Source: Rhodopseudomonas telluris (lineage in GTDB: Bacteria; Pseudomonadota; Alphaproteobacteria; Rhizobiales; Xanthobacteraceae). Taken from it: a stretch of DNA of 64,000 nucleotides. Both the position numbers and the translations under genes were made by a program. This document shows positions 18,686-30,077 of the stretch, one piece after another; positions within the stretch are counted from its first letter, which is position 1, and each line of letters starts with the position of its first letter. Where the stretch lies: contig NZ_JBHLWM010000003.1 of assembly GCF_042432815.1 (NCBI RefSeq), positions 496,001 through 560,000 on the forward strand, read 5' to 3'. The notes under the pieces were generated by a model. That model saw nothing but the letters and a program-made list of their open reading frames with translations, was not told where the DNA came from and ran no database searches.

Positions 18686-19276
18686 TCAGAACAGATGCAC
18701 CGCATGCGGAGCGAACAGGCCGATCGCCGTGAAGGCGAGGCCGCCGACCGTCAGTAATCCGGAGATCCAGGCCAGGGCGATCATGCCGGTGATGATCGTC
18801 GCGGACGCCAGCACGATGCCGATCTGGAAGGCGGCCGACGCCAGCTCGTAGTGATGATAACGCGCCTGGGCGAGGTCGCGGTCGTGTTCGGCGTGCTTGG
18901 CGCGCTCGGCGAGCTGCTCGGAGCCTTCGCCGGTTTCCGGTTCGGAGCGGTAGCGCTGGGCGGTCTTCTGCCACTCTTCGATCTGCTTTTGCAGCGCGGC
19001 TTTGGCGGCTTCGTCGCCGACCGTGCTCATGCTGAGCCGCGCCTCTTCGGATACCGTCTGCACCACCGTGCGGCGGATGCTCTTGGCCTGGAAGAACGCC
19101 CACAGGTTCGACGCTTCGACGTTCTTGGCGAGCGATTCGGTCTGTGCAGCTTTGCCGAGCGTTTCCGAGAAGGCGAGAAACAGCGCGATCACCGAGATCA
19201 GCAGCGCGATGTTCTTGTTCGAGCCGGATGCATGCTCCGCATGTTCAGCATGCTCCATGCTCTCGTGCGCGCCCAT
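18686..19276 (-). CDS. DUF4337 domain-containing protein
   Basis: A 196-residue protein with a His-rich start (HESMEHAEHAEHASG). A first hydrophobic helix is NIALLISVIALFLAFSETLGKAAQT, followed by the conserved EASNLWAFFQAKSIRRT block that marks DUF4337. A charged coiled-coil-like middle (ALQKQIEEWQKTAQRYRSE, then LAERAKHAEHDRDLAQARYHHYE) leads into two C-terminal helices (AFQIGIVLASATIITGMIALAWI and LTVGGLAFTAIGLF). The function is unknown. Confidence 0.85.
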   Translation of the reverse strand: MGAHESMEHAEHAEHASGSNKNIALLISVIALFLAFSETLGKAAQTESLAKNVEASNLWAFFQAKSIRRTVVQTVSEEARLSMSTVGDEAAKAALQKQIEEWQKTAQRYRSEPETGEGSEQLAERAKHAEHDRDLAQARYHHYELASAAFQIGIVLASATIITGMIALAWISGLLTVGGLAFTAIGLFAPHAVHLF

Positions 19277-19420
19277 GCTTGTCTCCTGTCATCGATTCGT
19301 CATGCCCGAAGCGGGCTGGTGATCATCAGATCAGGAACTTGTCAGTTGGAAGGCAGAGCGGGTCAAGCCCGGCGATGGGCTGCTAACAACTTCGCCGGGC
19401 TCTTTCAGCGCAGTCGTGTC

Positions 19421-20392
19421 CTAAGCGCGGGGGTGCGCGCTGGCATAGACGTCGAGCAGCCGTTCGGTATCGATGCCGGTATAGACCTGCGTGGTCGACA
19501 GCGAGGCGTGGCCGAGCAATTCCTGAATGGCGCGGAGGTCACCGCCTCGCGTCAGCAGATGCGTCGCAAAGGAGTGTCGCAGCGCGTGCGGCGTGGCGCT
19601 GTCGGGCAGACCGAACGCGCCGCGCAGCCGTTCCATCGCCAGCTGAATGATGCGGGGGCTGAGCGGCCCGCCGCGAGCGCCGACGAACATCGGGCCGTCG
19701 GGCGGCAGCGGATGCGGGCAGGTGGCCGCGTAGTCGGCGATCTGCGCCAGAACGCCCGGCAGCACCGGCACCATCCGGGTCTTGTTGCCCTTGCCGAGCA
19801 CGATCAGCGTGTCGCCCTTGCCGGGCGCCGGCACGTCGCGGCGCTTCAGCCCGAGCGCTTCGGAAATCCGCAGGCCCGAGCCATACAGCAGCGCCATCAC
19901 GGCGGCGTCGCGGACCAGCACCCAGGTCTCGCGGTCCTCGCCGGCGCGTTCATCGGCGTCGGCCAGCCGCTTGGCGGCGGCGATCTGGATCGGCTTCGGC
20001 AGGCTCTTCTTGATCTTCGGCGCCCGCACCGCGGCCAGCGCCCCGACCCGGCCCTTGCCTTCACGTTCCAGGAAGCGGCCGAACGAGCGCAGCCCCGCCA
20101 GTGCGCGCATCAGCGAGCGGCCGGCGATCGCATCGGCCCGCCGCGCCGCCATGAAGGCCCGCACGTCGGTCGCCTCCAGCCGCGCGAATCGACCGAGCGT
20201 GACCTCGCCGCCCCAATGCCCGGCGAGAAACAGCAGGAACTGCCGCAGATCGCGCGCATAGGCCTCCAGCGTCTTGCCCGACAACCGCCGCTCGGCGCGC
20301 AGATGCGCCAGCCAGCGCGTGAACTCCGCATTGAGGTCGGCGGCCGCGCAGTCGAGATCGATCGGCGGAGGGGACGGCTGTGCTTTGGCCAT
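19421..20392 (-). CDS. xerC: Site-specific tyrosine recombinase XerC
   Basis: A 323-residue tyrosine recombinase that resolves chromosome dimers at dif with XerD. The N-terminal SAM-like domain has TRWLAHLRAERRLSGKTLEAYARDLRQFL. Catalytic residues are visible: Arg in LLYGSGLRISEALGL, HxLR in HALRHSFATHLL, and the nucleophile in LGHASLSTTQVYTGI. The position next to priA and the length argue for chromosomal XerC rather than a mobile integrase. Confidence 0.93.
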   Translation of the reverse strand: MAKAQPSPPPIDLDCAAADLNAEFTRWLAHLRAERRLSGKTLEAYARDLRQFLLFLAGHWGGEVTLGRFARLEATDVRAFMAARRADAIAGRSLMRALAGLRSFGRFLEREGKGRVGALAAVRAPKIKKSLPKPIQIAAAKRLADADERAGEDRETWVLVRDAAVMALLYGSGLRISEALGLKRRDVPAPGKGDTLIVLGKGNKTRMVPVLPGVLAQIADYAATCPHPLPPDGPMFVGARGGPLSPRIIQLAMERLRGAFGLPDSATPHALRHSFATHLLTRGGDLRAIQELLGHASLSTTQVYTGIDTERLLDVYASAHPRA

Positions 20393-20432
20393 GTGGTGCT
20401 TATGTGAATGCCGATAGAAACGGGATTCCCTC

Positions 20433-20513
20433 CGTCATTGCGAGCGAAGCGAAGCAATCCAGCGCGGTATACGGGGTCTGGATTGCTTCGTCGCTTCGCT
20501 CCTCGCAATGACG
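20433..20513. repeat. Long imperfect inverted repeat (dispersed palindromic element)
   Basis: The left arm starts CGTCATTGCGAGCGAAGCGA and continues AGCAATCCA. The right arm is TGGATTGCTTCG followed by CTCGCAATGACG. The arms are separated by about 17 bases. Elements of this exact style (CGTCATTGCGAG ... AAGCAATCC) are scattered through alphaproteobacterial intergenic DNA. It occupies most of the xerC-priA gap. Confidence 0.75.
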
Positions 20514-20587
20514 TGGAGGCTGGGGCTGGATCATAGCCGATTTCCTTTCCCATTGATGAAAGCCGGCTTTGGCGGCACACCGGGGCG

Positions 20588-22798
20588 ATGGACGACTCTC
20601 GAACCAGCCCGGCCTCGCCCTCGGCGATGCGCGTCGTCGACGTGCAGGTGCCGGTCGCGGTCGATCAGGCCTATTCGTACCGGGTGCCGCGCGGGCTCGA
20701 GCTGAAGCCGGGCGATGTCGTCGGCGTACCGCTCGGACCGCGCGAGGTGCTGGGCGTGGTCTGGGCCGAAAACCCGAATCCCGATCCGCGGCTGCACAAT
20801 CGTCTCAAGGACGTGTCCGAAAAGCTCGACGTTCCGCCGCTGCGCGAAGAACTTCGGCGGATGGTGGACTGGGTCGCCACCTACACGCTGTCGCCGCGCG
20901 GCCAGGTGCTGCGGATGACGTTGCGGATGGGCGAGCATCTCGGCCCCGAGCGTCAGCGCATGGGCGTGCGGCTGGTCGGGTCGCCGCCGCAGCGCATGAC
21001 GCCGGCGCGGCGGCGCCTGCTGGAGATTCTGTCGGACGGGCTACTGCACAGCAAATCCGACGTCGCCAAGGAAGCCGGCGTCAGCCCCGGCGTGATCGAC
21101 GGGTTGGTCGACGAAGGGACGCTGAGCGTCGAGGCGATGCCGCGCGAGCCGGCGGCGCCGATCCCGGATCCGGATTTTTCGCCCGCGGATTTTTCGCCCG
21201 ACCAGGCGAAGGCGGCCGAGACGATGCGCGAGCTGGTGCAGGCGGGCGGCGGATTTCGCGCCGCGCTGCTCGACGGCGTCACCGGGTCCGGCAAGACCGA
21301 AGTGTATTTCGAGGCGGTTGCCGAGGTGATCCGTCAGGGCCGCCAGACGCTGATTCTGATGCCCGAGATCGCGCTGACCGGGCAATTCCTCGACCGCTTC
21401 GCGTTGCGGTTCGGCGTCCGGCCGCTCGAATGGCACTCCGAACTGACGCCGCGCACCCGCGCCCGCAACTGGGCGGCGATCGCGGCCGGTGAGGCGCGCG
21501 TCGTGGTCGGCGCCCGCTCGGCGCTGTTTCTGCCTTACGGCGATCTCGGCCTGATCATCGTCGATGAGGAGCACGACCAGGCCTACAAGCAGGAGGACGG
21601 CGCGCATTATCACGCCCGCGACATGGCAGTGGTGCGAGCTTCGATCGCCAAGATTCCGATCGTGCTGGCCTCGGCGACGCCGTCGGTCGAGACCGAGGTC
21701 AACGCCCGCAAGGGCCGCTACCAGCGCATCCCGCTGCCGTCGCGGTTCGGCGGCCAGCACATGCCGCAGATCGAGGCGATCGACCTGCGCCGCGCCCCGC
21801 CGGCCCGGGGTCGCTTCATCTCGCCGGTGCTGGCCGAGCAGATCGGTCACGCCATCGAGAAGCGCGAACAGGCGCTGCTGTTTCTCAACCGCCGCGGCTA
21901 TGCGCCGCTGACGCTGTGCCGCGCCTGCGGCCACCGCTTCGCCTGCACGATCTGCGACGCGTGGCTGGTCGATCACCGTTTCCGGCAGCGGCTGGTCTGC
22001 CACCATTGCGGCTTCTCGATGCCGCGCCCGCACCAGTGCCCGCATTGCGGGGCGGAAGAATCTTTGGTCGCAATCGGCCCCGGCGTCGAGCGGCTGCAGG
22101 AGGAGGCGGCGAGCCTGTTTCCGAACGCCCGGACCATGGTGCTGTCGAGCGACCTGATCACCTCGATCGAAACCATGCGGTCGGAGCTGAACGAGATCGC
22201 CGAGGGCCGGGTCGACATCATCATCGGCACGCAGCTCGTGGCGAAAGGCCACAACTTCCCGCGGCTGAATCTGGTCGGCGTTGTCGATGCCGATCTCGGG
22301 CTCAGCAATGGCGACCCGCGCGCTGCCGAGCGCACGTTTCAATTGCTCAATCAGGTGATCGGCCGCGCCGGTCGCGAGCAGGGCCGCGGCGTCGGCTTTC
22401 TTCAGACGCACCAGCCGGAACATCCGGTGATGAAGGCGCTGGTCGCGTGCGACCGTGAAGCCTTCTATGCGAGCGAAATCGATATCCGCGAGCGCACGCT
22501 GTATCCGCCGTTCGGACGCCTCGCGAGTTTGATCATTTCGGCCGGCGACCGGCCGACTGCCGAAGGCTTCGCCCGCAAGCTCGCCGGCTGCGCGCCGGTC
22601 GACGAGCGCGTGCAGGTGCTCGGCCCGGCCGAAGCGCCGCTCGCGGTGATCAAGGGGCGCTATCGTTTCCGGCTGCTGGTGAAGTCGGTGCGGTCGTTCG
22701 ATCTGTCGAACTACTTGCGCTCATGGCTGGCGCTCGGACCGAAGACAAAAGGAAATCTCAAGCTCGAGGTCGACGTCGATCCGCAAAGCTTCCTGTAG
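20588..22798 (+). CDS. priA: Primosomal protein N' (replication restart helicase)
   Basis: A 736-residue superfamily 2 helicase that reloads the replisome at stalled forks. The N-terminal DNA-binding domain (VDVQVPVAVDQAYSYRVP) is followed by Walker A DGVTGSGKTEVY, a DEEH Walker B (IIVDEEHDQAYKQEDG), and a zinc-binding insert with paired cysteines (CRACGHRFACTICDAW, CHHCGFSMPRPHQCPHC). Motifs GTQLVAKGHNFP and QVIGRAGREQGRG are the helicase core. Complete and of normal length. Confidence 0.96.
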   Translation: MDDSRTSPASPSAMRVVDVQVPVAVDQAYSYRVPRGLELKPGDVVGVPLGPREVLGVVWAENPNPDPRLHNRLKDVSEKLDVPPLREELRRMVDWVATYTLSPRGQVLRMTLRMGEHLGPERQRMGVRLVGSPPQRMTPARRRLLEILSDGLLHSKSDVAKEAGVSPGVIDGLVDEGTLSVEAMPREPAAPIPDPDFSPADFSPDQAKAAETMRELVQAGGGFRAALLDGVTGSGKTEVYFEAVAEVIRQGRQTLILMPEIALTGQFLDRFALRFGVRPLEWHSELTPRTRARNWAAIAAGEARVVVGARSALFLPYGDLGLIIVDEEHDQAYKQEDGAHYHARDMAVVRASIAKIPIVLASATPSVETEVNARKGRYQRIPLPSRFGGQHMPQIEAIDLRRAPPARGRFISPVLAEQIGHAIEKREQALLFLNRRGYAPLTLCRACGHRFACTICDAWLVDHRFRQRLVCHHCGFSMPRPHQCPHCGAEESLVAIGPGVERLQEEAASLFPNARTMVLSSDLITSIETMRSELNEIAEGRVDIIIGTQLVAKGHNFPRLNLVGVVDADLGLSNGDPRAAERTFQLLNQVIGRAGREQGRGVGFLQTHQPEHPVMKALVACDREAFYASEIDIRERTLYPPFGRLASLIISAGDRPTAEGFARKLAGCAPVDERVQVLGPAEAPLAVIKGRYRFRLLVKSVRSFDLSNYLRSWLALGPKTKGNLKLEVDVDPQSFL

Positions 22799-22908
22799 TC
22801 TTGTTGGATCTGTCGAACGGCGAAACTTTTGCGGCCGCGCTGCGTTACTACACACGACGATGACGCGAGACGCCGGACCTGCAGCGTCGTGACCGTATGC
22901 ATCCCAAA

Positions 22909-22945
22909 AAGGAAAGGCCCGCCGTCGGTCTGACGGCAGGCCTAG
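22909..22945 (-). terminator. Rho-independent terminator of rlpA
   Basis: On the minus strand a stem GGCCTGCCGTC / GACGGCGGGCC with an AGACC loop (one mismatch) is followed by TTTCCTTTTT, about 80 bases after the rlpA stop. Confidence 0.75.
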
Positions 22946-23021
22946 ATCAGGCGCGCAAAAGCTTGCGGCCGTTCGAAACTGGGGATGTGTTTCTTGGGAG
23001 GGAAGCGAACCGCTTCGGCGG

Positions 23022-23519
23022 TTACATCACTTCCGCAACGACCCGGCCGACTCCGCGGCTGGTCAGACCGATCGCGCGTGCAGCGCCGGTCGACAGGTCG
23101 AGCACCCGGCCGCGAATGAACGGGCCGCGATCGTTGATGGTGACGACGACACTGCGGCCGCCATGGGTGACGCGCAGCTTGGTGCCGAACGGCAGGCTGC
23201 GATGGGCGGCCGTCATGGCGCCGGCGTTGAAGCGCTGACCCGAAGCGGTGCGGCTGCCGGACTCGCTGCCGTAGTACGACGCCATGCCCGAGAAGGTGCG
23301 GCCGCCGCTCGAGCCGAGCGACGCATTGGCATCGCGCCAGTCGTTCTGGGCGTGATGACGGTGGTGGTGATGATGACCTTGATGATGATGGTGGCGCTTC
23401 GACCGAGCCGAAGCTTCGGTGGTGGCTGCCCCACTCATAATAACCGTTGCGGCGATCAGTGCGACCGCCATGCGCGGCCGGGCGGCGATCCCCGGCGGAG
23501 AATTTTTCATATCAGTCAT
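23022..23519 (-). CDS. rlpA: RlpA family septal ring lytic transglycosylase
   Basis: A 165-residue exported protein with the RlpA double-psi beta barrel. GMASYYGSESGSRTASGQRFNAGAMTAAHRSLPFGT carries the catalytic Glu/Asp region, and VTINDRGPFIRGRVLDLSTGAARAIGL is the signature second half. The N-terminus has a signal-like segment (MAVALIAATVIMSGAATTEASA) and a very His-rich linker (KRHHHHQGHHHHHRHH), which could bind metal. There is no SPOR domain, as in many short alphaproteobacterial RlpA proteins. Confidence 0.88.
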   Translation of the reverse strand: MTDMKNSPPGIAARPRMAVALIAATVIMSGAATTEASARSKRHHHHQGHHHHHRHHAQNDWRDANASLGSSGGRTFSGMASYYGSESGSRTASGQRFNAGAMTAAHRSLPFGTKLRVTHGGRSVVVTINDRGPFIRGRVLDLSTGAARAIGLTSRGVGRVVAEVM

Positions 23520-24327
23520 TAATGTAAGCCCTCAGTATTGCCACGTGCGCGGCAAGTGGAACCCCCGTCCCGTTTACGATGGTGGAGCGTTCGCTGCGTA
23601 ATGAGGCAAGAAATTGACGAACGGTCGAATCGTTCTCGTCTGAAATAACTTTTGAAGCGATGCGGCGGATCAAAAAGTCCAGGATTGCGTTACGCGGAAA
23701 ATAGAACTACGACTTTCTATACATAGGAATACTAAAGACGTAAGTCTTTATTATCCCCATTTGAGCTCCTCGTAGTCGAACGCAAGAATTCAGGTCCCGA
23801 TCTTCGCGATCTTCCCGGCCGGCAACCTCAACCGGAAGCAGCAGGGCGGTCCCGATGCGTGAACGGGCCACGGGAGACGCTCGACCTTGAGGGACTGAGC
23901 CGCGACCGCGCGACCGAACCGCTTCGCTCGTGGGGGCGCGCTGAGGACTGACGCCGCGGGCGTCGAGGTCTGACTCGCGGCACCGCTGCCGCCCGCCTCG
24001 CCCATGATCGCATCTCCATGTTTGATCTCGCCGGTGCGAGCGCCGGCGTAGTGCGCGCCGGCCGTGCTCGGCGCGGAATGCCTGCTACGTGAATTCCGTC
24101 CCGCGGGGCGTCGAACGAAGAAATGCGACAGACGGTCCGGAGGCGGTGCGTCATGTTGCGCGCGTGCGCGCGCTATGTTAGCAAAGCCGCGATTTTATAG
24201 GCCGCCGGCTTCGTCGTGCCGGTCCAAAATCCAAGTCCAGCTTGAATTCCAAGGGCTTAAATCGGGGGCGCCGCGACGTGGCGACGGTTTTTCTCTTGGC
24301 AATTTGACAGCACAAAAGAGCGCGTCT
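23520..24327. other. 808-base gap before the ATP synthase operon
   Basis: The left part (about 23600-23770) is noticeably AT-rich compared with the rest of the window and probably contains the rlpA promoter on the minus strand. A small symmetric hairpin TAAAGAC-GTAA-GTCTTTA is at 23733-23750. One doubtful small minus-strand gene occupies 23790-24005. The atp operon promoter should lie in the right part, but I cannot place a convincing -35/-10 pair. Confidence 0.5.
23790..24005 (-). CDS. Small hypothetical protein (doubtful)
   Basis: A 71-residue frame MGEAGGSGAASQ... ending RLRLPAGKIAKIGT. A GGAG lies eight bases ahead of the ATG. The composition (Ala/Pro/Arg) is close to that of chance frames in GC-rich DNA, and I recognise no family. 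It is listed because it is alone in an 800-base gap with a plausible ribosome-binding site. Confidence 0.3.
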   Translation of the reverse strand: MGEAGGSGAASQTSTPAASVLSAPPRAKRFGRAVAAQSLKVERLPWPVHASGPPCCFRLRLPAGKIAKIGT

Positions 24328-24887
24328 GTGGCATCTGAAGATCCATCGGTTTCCGGAGTCTCTGGTCGTTACGCGACCGCCCTGTTTGAACTGGCCCGCG
24401 ATGAGAAAGTCGTCGATGCGGTCAAGGCCGATCTGGACAAGTTCAGCGCCCTGCTGAAGGACAGCCCGGATCTGCTGCGCCTGGTGCGCAGCCCGGTGTT
24501 TGGCGCCGACGTGCAGGGCAAGGCGCTCGGCGCCGTGCTCGACAAGGCCGGCATCACCGGCATCAGCGCCAACTTCCTGAAACTGCTCGCGGCCAATCGC
24601 CGGCTGTTCGTGGTCGCCGATGTGATCCGCGCCTATCGGGCGCTGGTGGCCAAGTTCAAGGGCGAGGCGACTGCCGACGTCACTGTCGCCGAAAACCTCA
24701 GCGACAAGAATCTCGAAGCGCTGAAGACCGCGCTGAAGTCGGTGACCGGCAAGGATGTCACCCTCAATATCAACGTCGATCCGGCGATCATCGGCGGGCT
24801 TGCCGTCAAGCTCGGCAGCCGCATGGTCGACAGTTCGATTCGCACCAAACTCAATTCGATCAAGCACGCGATGAAAGAGGCAGGCTG

Positions 24888-24888
<1 letters not shown>
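24328..24888 (+). CDS. atpH: ATP synthase F1 delta subunit
   Basis: A 186-residue OSCP/delta subunit linking the F1 head to the peripheral stalk. The N-terminus SGVSGRYATALFELARDEKVV and the C-terminal block VDPAIIGGLAVKLGSRMVDSSIRTKL are diagnostic. The start is GTG at 24328, preceded by AAAGAG at a normal spacing; an in-frame TTG at 24304 is a weaker alternative, and the frame open to 24064 is not coding. The stop overlaps the atpA start (TGATG), so the two are translationally coupled. Confidence 0.93.
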
Positions 24889-26420
<1,532 letters not shown>

Positions 26421-26426
26421 GGCGTG

Positions 26427-26503
26427 ATGGCCGGCCTCGCGCCGGCCATTCGCAATTGTTGCGAGAATTCGGAATCGTGGATGCCCGGGGTGAGCCCGGG
26501 CAT
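26427..26503. repeat. Two hairpins in the atpA-atpG gap
   Basis: Hairpin one (26427-26449) has nine-base arms ATGGCCGGC and GCCGGCCAT with a CTCGC loop. Hairpin two (26481-26503) has arms ATGCCCGGG and CCCGGGCAT with a five-base loop. Neither is followed by a T-run. The second resembles the CCGGGCATGAC end of dispersed palindromic elements. Confidence 0.55.
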
Positions 26504-26559
26504 GACGAATGTGAGGTTTGCGGTCGGATTGTCGATCTGATCGTCGGGGTGGACTGAGA

Positions 26560-27435
26560 ATGGCTTCACTTAAGGACATGCGGGTCCGCATCGCCTCGAC
26601 CAAGGCGACGCAGAAGATCACCAAGGCGATGCAGATGGTCGCGGCCTCGAAGCTGCGCCGCGCCCAGACTGCGGCCGAAGCCGCGCGGCCCTACGCCGAG
26701 AAGATGGATGCGGTGATTTCGAACATCGCCGGCGCCGCTGCTGGTTCGCCGGGCGCGCCGGTGCTGCTCGCCGGCACCGGCAAGGATCAGGTTCACCTGC
26801 TGCTGGTGTGCACCGGCGAGCGCGGCCTGTCGGGCGCCTTCAACTCCTCGATCGTCCGCCTGGCGCGCGAGCGCGCGCTGGCGCTGATGAACCAGGGCAA
26901 GGAAGTCAAATTCTTCTGCGTCGGCCGCAAGGGCTACGAGCAGCTCCGCCGCACCTTCGACAAGCAGATCGTCGAGAACATCGAGCTGCGCTCGGTGCGC
27001 CAGCTCGGTTTCGTCAACGCCGAGGACATCGCCAAGAAGGTGATCGCCCGCTTCAACAACGGCGAGTTCGACGTCTGCACGCTGTTCTATTCGCGCTTCA
27101 AGTCGGTGATCTCGCAGGTCCCGACCGCGCAGCAGCTGATCCCGCTGGTGGTCGAAGCGCCGGCCGCCGGTGCGGTCGCCACCAACTACGAATACGAGCC
27201 GGAGGAGGACGAGATCCTCTCCAGCCTGCTGCCGCGCAACCTCGCGGTGCAGATCTTCCGGGCGCTGCTCGAGAACAACGCGTCGTTCTACGGCGCGCAG
27301 ATGAGCGCGATGGACAACGCCACCCGCAACGCCGGCGACATGATCAGGAAGCAGACGCTGATCTACAACCGCACGCGTCAGGCGATGATCACCAAGGAAC
27401 TGATCGAGATCATCTCGGGCGCCGAGGCGATCTAA
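26560..27435 (+). CDS. atpG: ATP synthase F1 gamma subunit
   Basis: The 291-residue central rotor shaft of F1. The N-terminal helix MASLKDMRVRIASTKATQKITKAMQMVAASKLRRAQ and the C-terminal helix NATRNAGDMIRKQTLIYNRTRQAMITKELIEIISGA form the coiled coil. The ATG at 26560 fits the family start; the frame runs open slightly further upstream. It lies 139 bases after atpA, with two hairpins in the gap. Confidence 0.97.
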   Translation: MASLKDMRVRIASTKATQKITKAMQMVAASKLRRAQTAAEAARPYAEKMDAVISNIAGAAAGSPGAPVLLAGTGKDQVHLLLVCTGERGLSGAFNSSIVRLARERALALMNQGKEVKFFCVGRKGYEQLRRTFDKQIVENIELRSVRQLGFVNAEDIAKKVIARFNNGEFDVCTLFYSRFKSVISQVPTAQQLIPLVVEAPAAGAVATNYEYEPEEDEILSSLLPRNLAVQIFRALLENNASFYGAQMSAMDNATRNAGDMIRKQTLIYNRTRQAMITKELIEIISGAEAI

Positions 27436-27498
27436 TCTTCAAGCTTACATCCGGTCGACGACCGTGATTTCGATTTCGGACTTCAGGGAGAGAGTTTA

Positions 27499-28929
<1,431 letters not shown>

Positions 28930-28940
28930 ACACCAGAGCC

Positions 28941-29039
28941 TCACCCTGAGGAGCCGGCCGCAGGCCGGCGTCTCGCAGGGTGACGACCACCTTTCTCATC
29001 CTTCGAGGCGCGCGCCGCGGGCGCGCTCCTCAGGATGAG
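28941..29039. repeat. Pair of palindromic repeat units between atpD and atpC
   Basis: Unit one (28941-28983) begins TCACCCTGAGGAGCCGGCC and ends GTCTCGCAGGGTGA. Unit two (28995-29039) begins CTCATCCTTCGAGGCGCGC and ends GCGCTCCTCAGGATGAG. Each folds on itself. This type (CCTGAGGAG ... CTCCTCAGGATGAG) is a common dispersed intergenic element in Bradyrhizobium-like genomes. It fills the atpD-atpC spacer. Confidence 0.75.
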
Positions 29040-29058
29040 GTCAGCGGATGAACGAACG

Positions 29059-29466
29059 ATGGCCACCTTCCACTTCGATCTGGTTTCGCCCGAACAAGTC
29101 GCCTTCTCGGGCGAAGTCGATCAGGTCGACATCCCGGGCGCCGAGGGTGATTTCGGCGTGCTGGCCGGCCACGCGCCGGTGGTGGCGGCGATCCGCCCCG
29201 GCATCCTGACCGTCACGGCGGGCGGCAGCCAGCGCAAGATCGTCGTGCTCGGCGGCATCGCCGAGGTGTCCGAGAAGGGCCTGACGGTGCTGGCCGACGT
29301 TGCCACCGCGGCGACCGAGATGGACCTGCAGGGCTTCGCCGAAACCATCACCACCATGGAGCAGCAGCTCCCCGGCAAGGTCGGCGACGAACTCGACAAG
29401 TCGATCGAGCGGCTGGATCACTACAAGAGCATCCAGCACCAGCTCAACACCACCGCGATGCACTAA
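29059..29466 (+). CDS. atpC: ATP synthase F1 epsilon subunit
   Basis: A 135-residue epsilon subunit. The N-terminal beta sandwich includes FHFDLVSPEQVAFSGEVDQVDIPGAEGDFGVLAGHAPVV and VVLGGIAEVSEKGLTVLAD. The C-terminal helical part is present but short. Start ATG 29059. It ends the F1 operon. F0 genes are not in this window, as usual for alphaproteobacteria. Confidence 0.95.
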   Translation: MATFHFDLVSPEQVAFSGEVDQVDIPGAEGDFGVLAGHAPVVAAIRPGILTVTAGGSQRKIVVLGGIAEVSEKGLTVLADVATAATEMDLQGFAETITTMEQQLPGKVGDELDKSIERLDHYKSIQHQLNTTAMH

Positions 29467-29561
29467 GCCGCGCTGGCCGTGGCCCCTCGGCGCGTGCTTT
29501 TCTTGCCGAGCTAACTGACTGCCCGCGTCTCCCCCACCCCAACCGCTGCGCCAGCTTTCAA

Positions 29562-30077
29562 CTAAACTGACGCAAATCGCGCAAAGCTCCGCGCCACCTC
29601 GCGATAGACCTCACGGCGGAACGGCACCACCAGATCGGCGACGCGATGAAGGTGCTCCCAGCGCCACGCGTCGAACTCCGGCGGCATGCCGTTGCGGACG
29701 GCGAGCGGATCGATCTCGCGATCGTCGCCGGTGAAGCGCAGTGCGAACCATTTCTGGCGCTGGCCGCGAAACACCGACAGCCGATGCGGCTGGCCGTCGT
29801 AGGGCGGGAAGTCGTAGGTGACCCAGTCGGTCTCGCCGAGGATCTCGGCCTGCCTGACGCCGGTCTCTTCCCACAATTCGCGCATCACCGCGACGTCCGG
29901 CGCCTCATCGGCATCGATACCGCCCGGCGGCATCTGCCATTCCAGGCCGGGCAGGATTATCTCGGGGCCGTCGTCGCGAAACCGGCGCCCGATCAGCACA
30001 TGGCCGTCGGCATTGAACAACGCGATCCCGACATTACGTCGGTAGGGAAGGGCGTCGGTGTCGCGACGCGTCGTCAC
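29562..30077 (-). CDS. Nudix hydrolase, RppH-like paralog
   Basis: A 171-residue Nudix protein. The Nudix box is GGIDADEAPDVAVMRELWEETGV, with GQRQKWFALRFTG and FDAWRWEHL as in RNA pyrophosphohydrolases. The start is a GTG at 30077 whose GTGA overlaps the stop of the upstream decarboxylase gene, so it is co-translated with it. A second, closer RppH homolog lies at 32421-32924. Likely substrates are 5'-triphosphate RNA or dinucleoside polyphosphates. Which of the two is the true mRNA-decapping enzyme is not certain. Confidence 0.88.
   Translation of the reverse strand: MTTRRDTDALPYRRNVGIALFNADGHVLIGRRFRDDGPEIILPGLEWQMPPGGIDADEAPDVAVMRELWEETGVRQAEILGETDWVTYDFPPYDGQPHRLSVFRGQRQKWFALRFTGDDREIDPLAVRNGMPPEFDAWRWEHLHRVADLVVPFRREVYREVARSFARFASV

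Noticed and set aside
19421..20392. Tyrosine recombinase as a sign of a mobile island
   Set aside because: Sequence, length and position next to priA fit chromosomal XerC; no att-like repeats or cargo genes are nearby.
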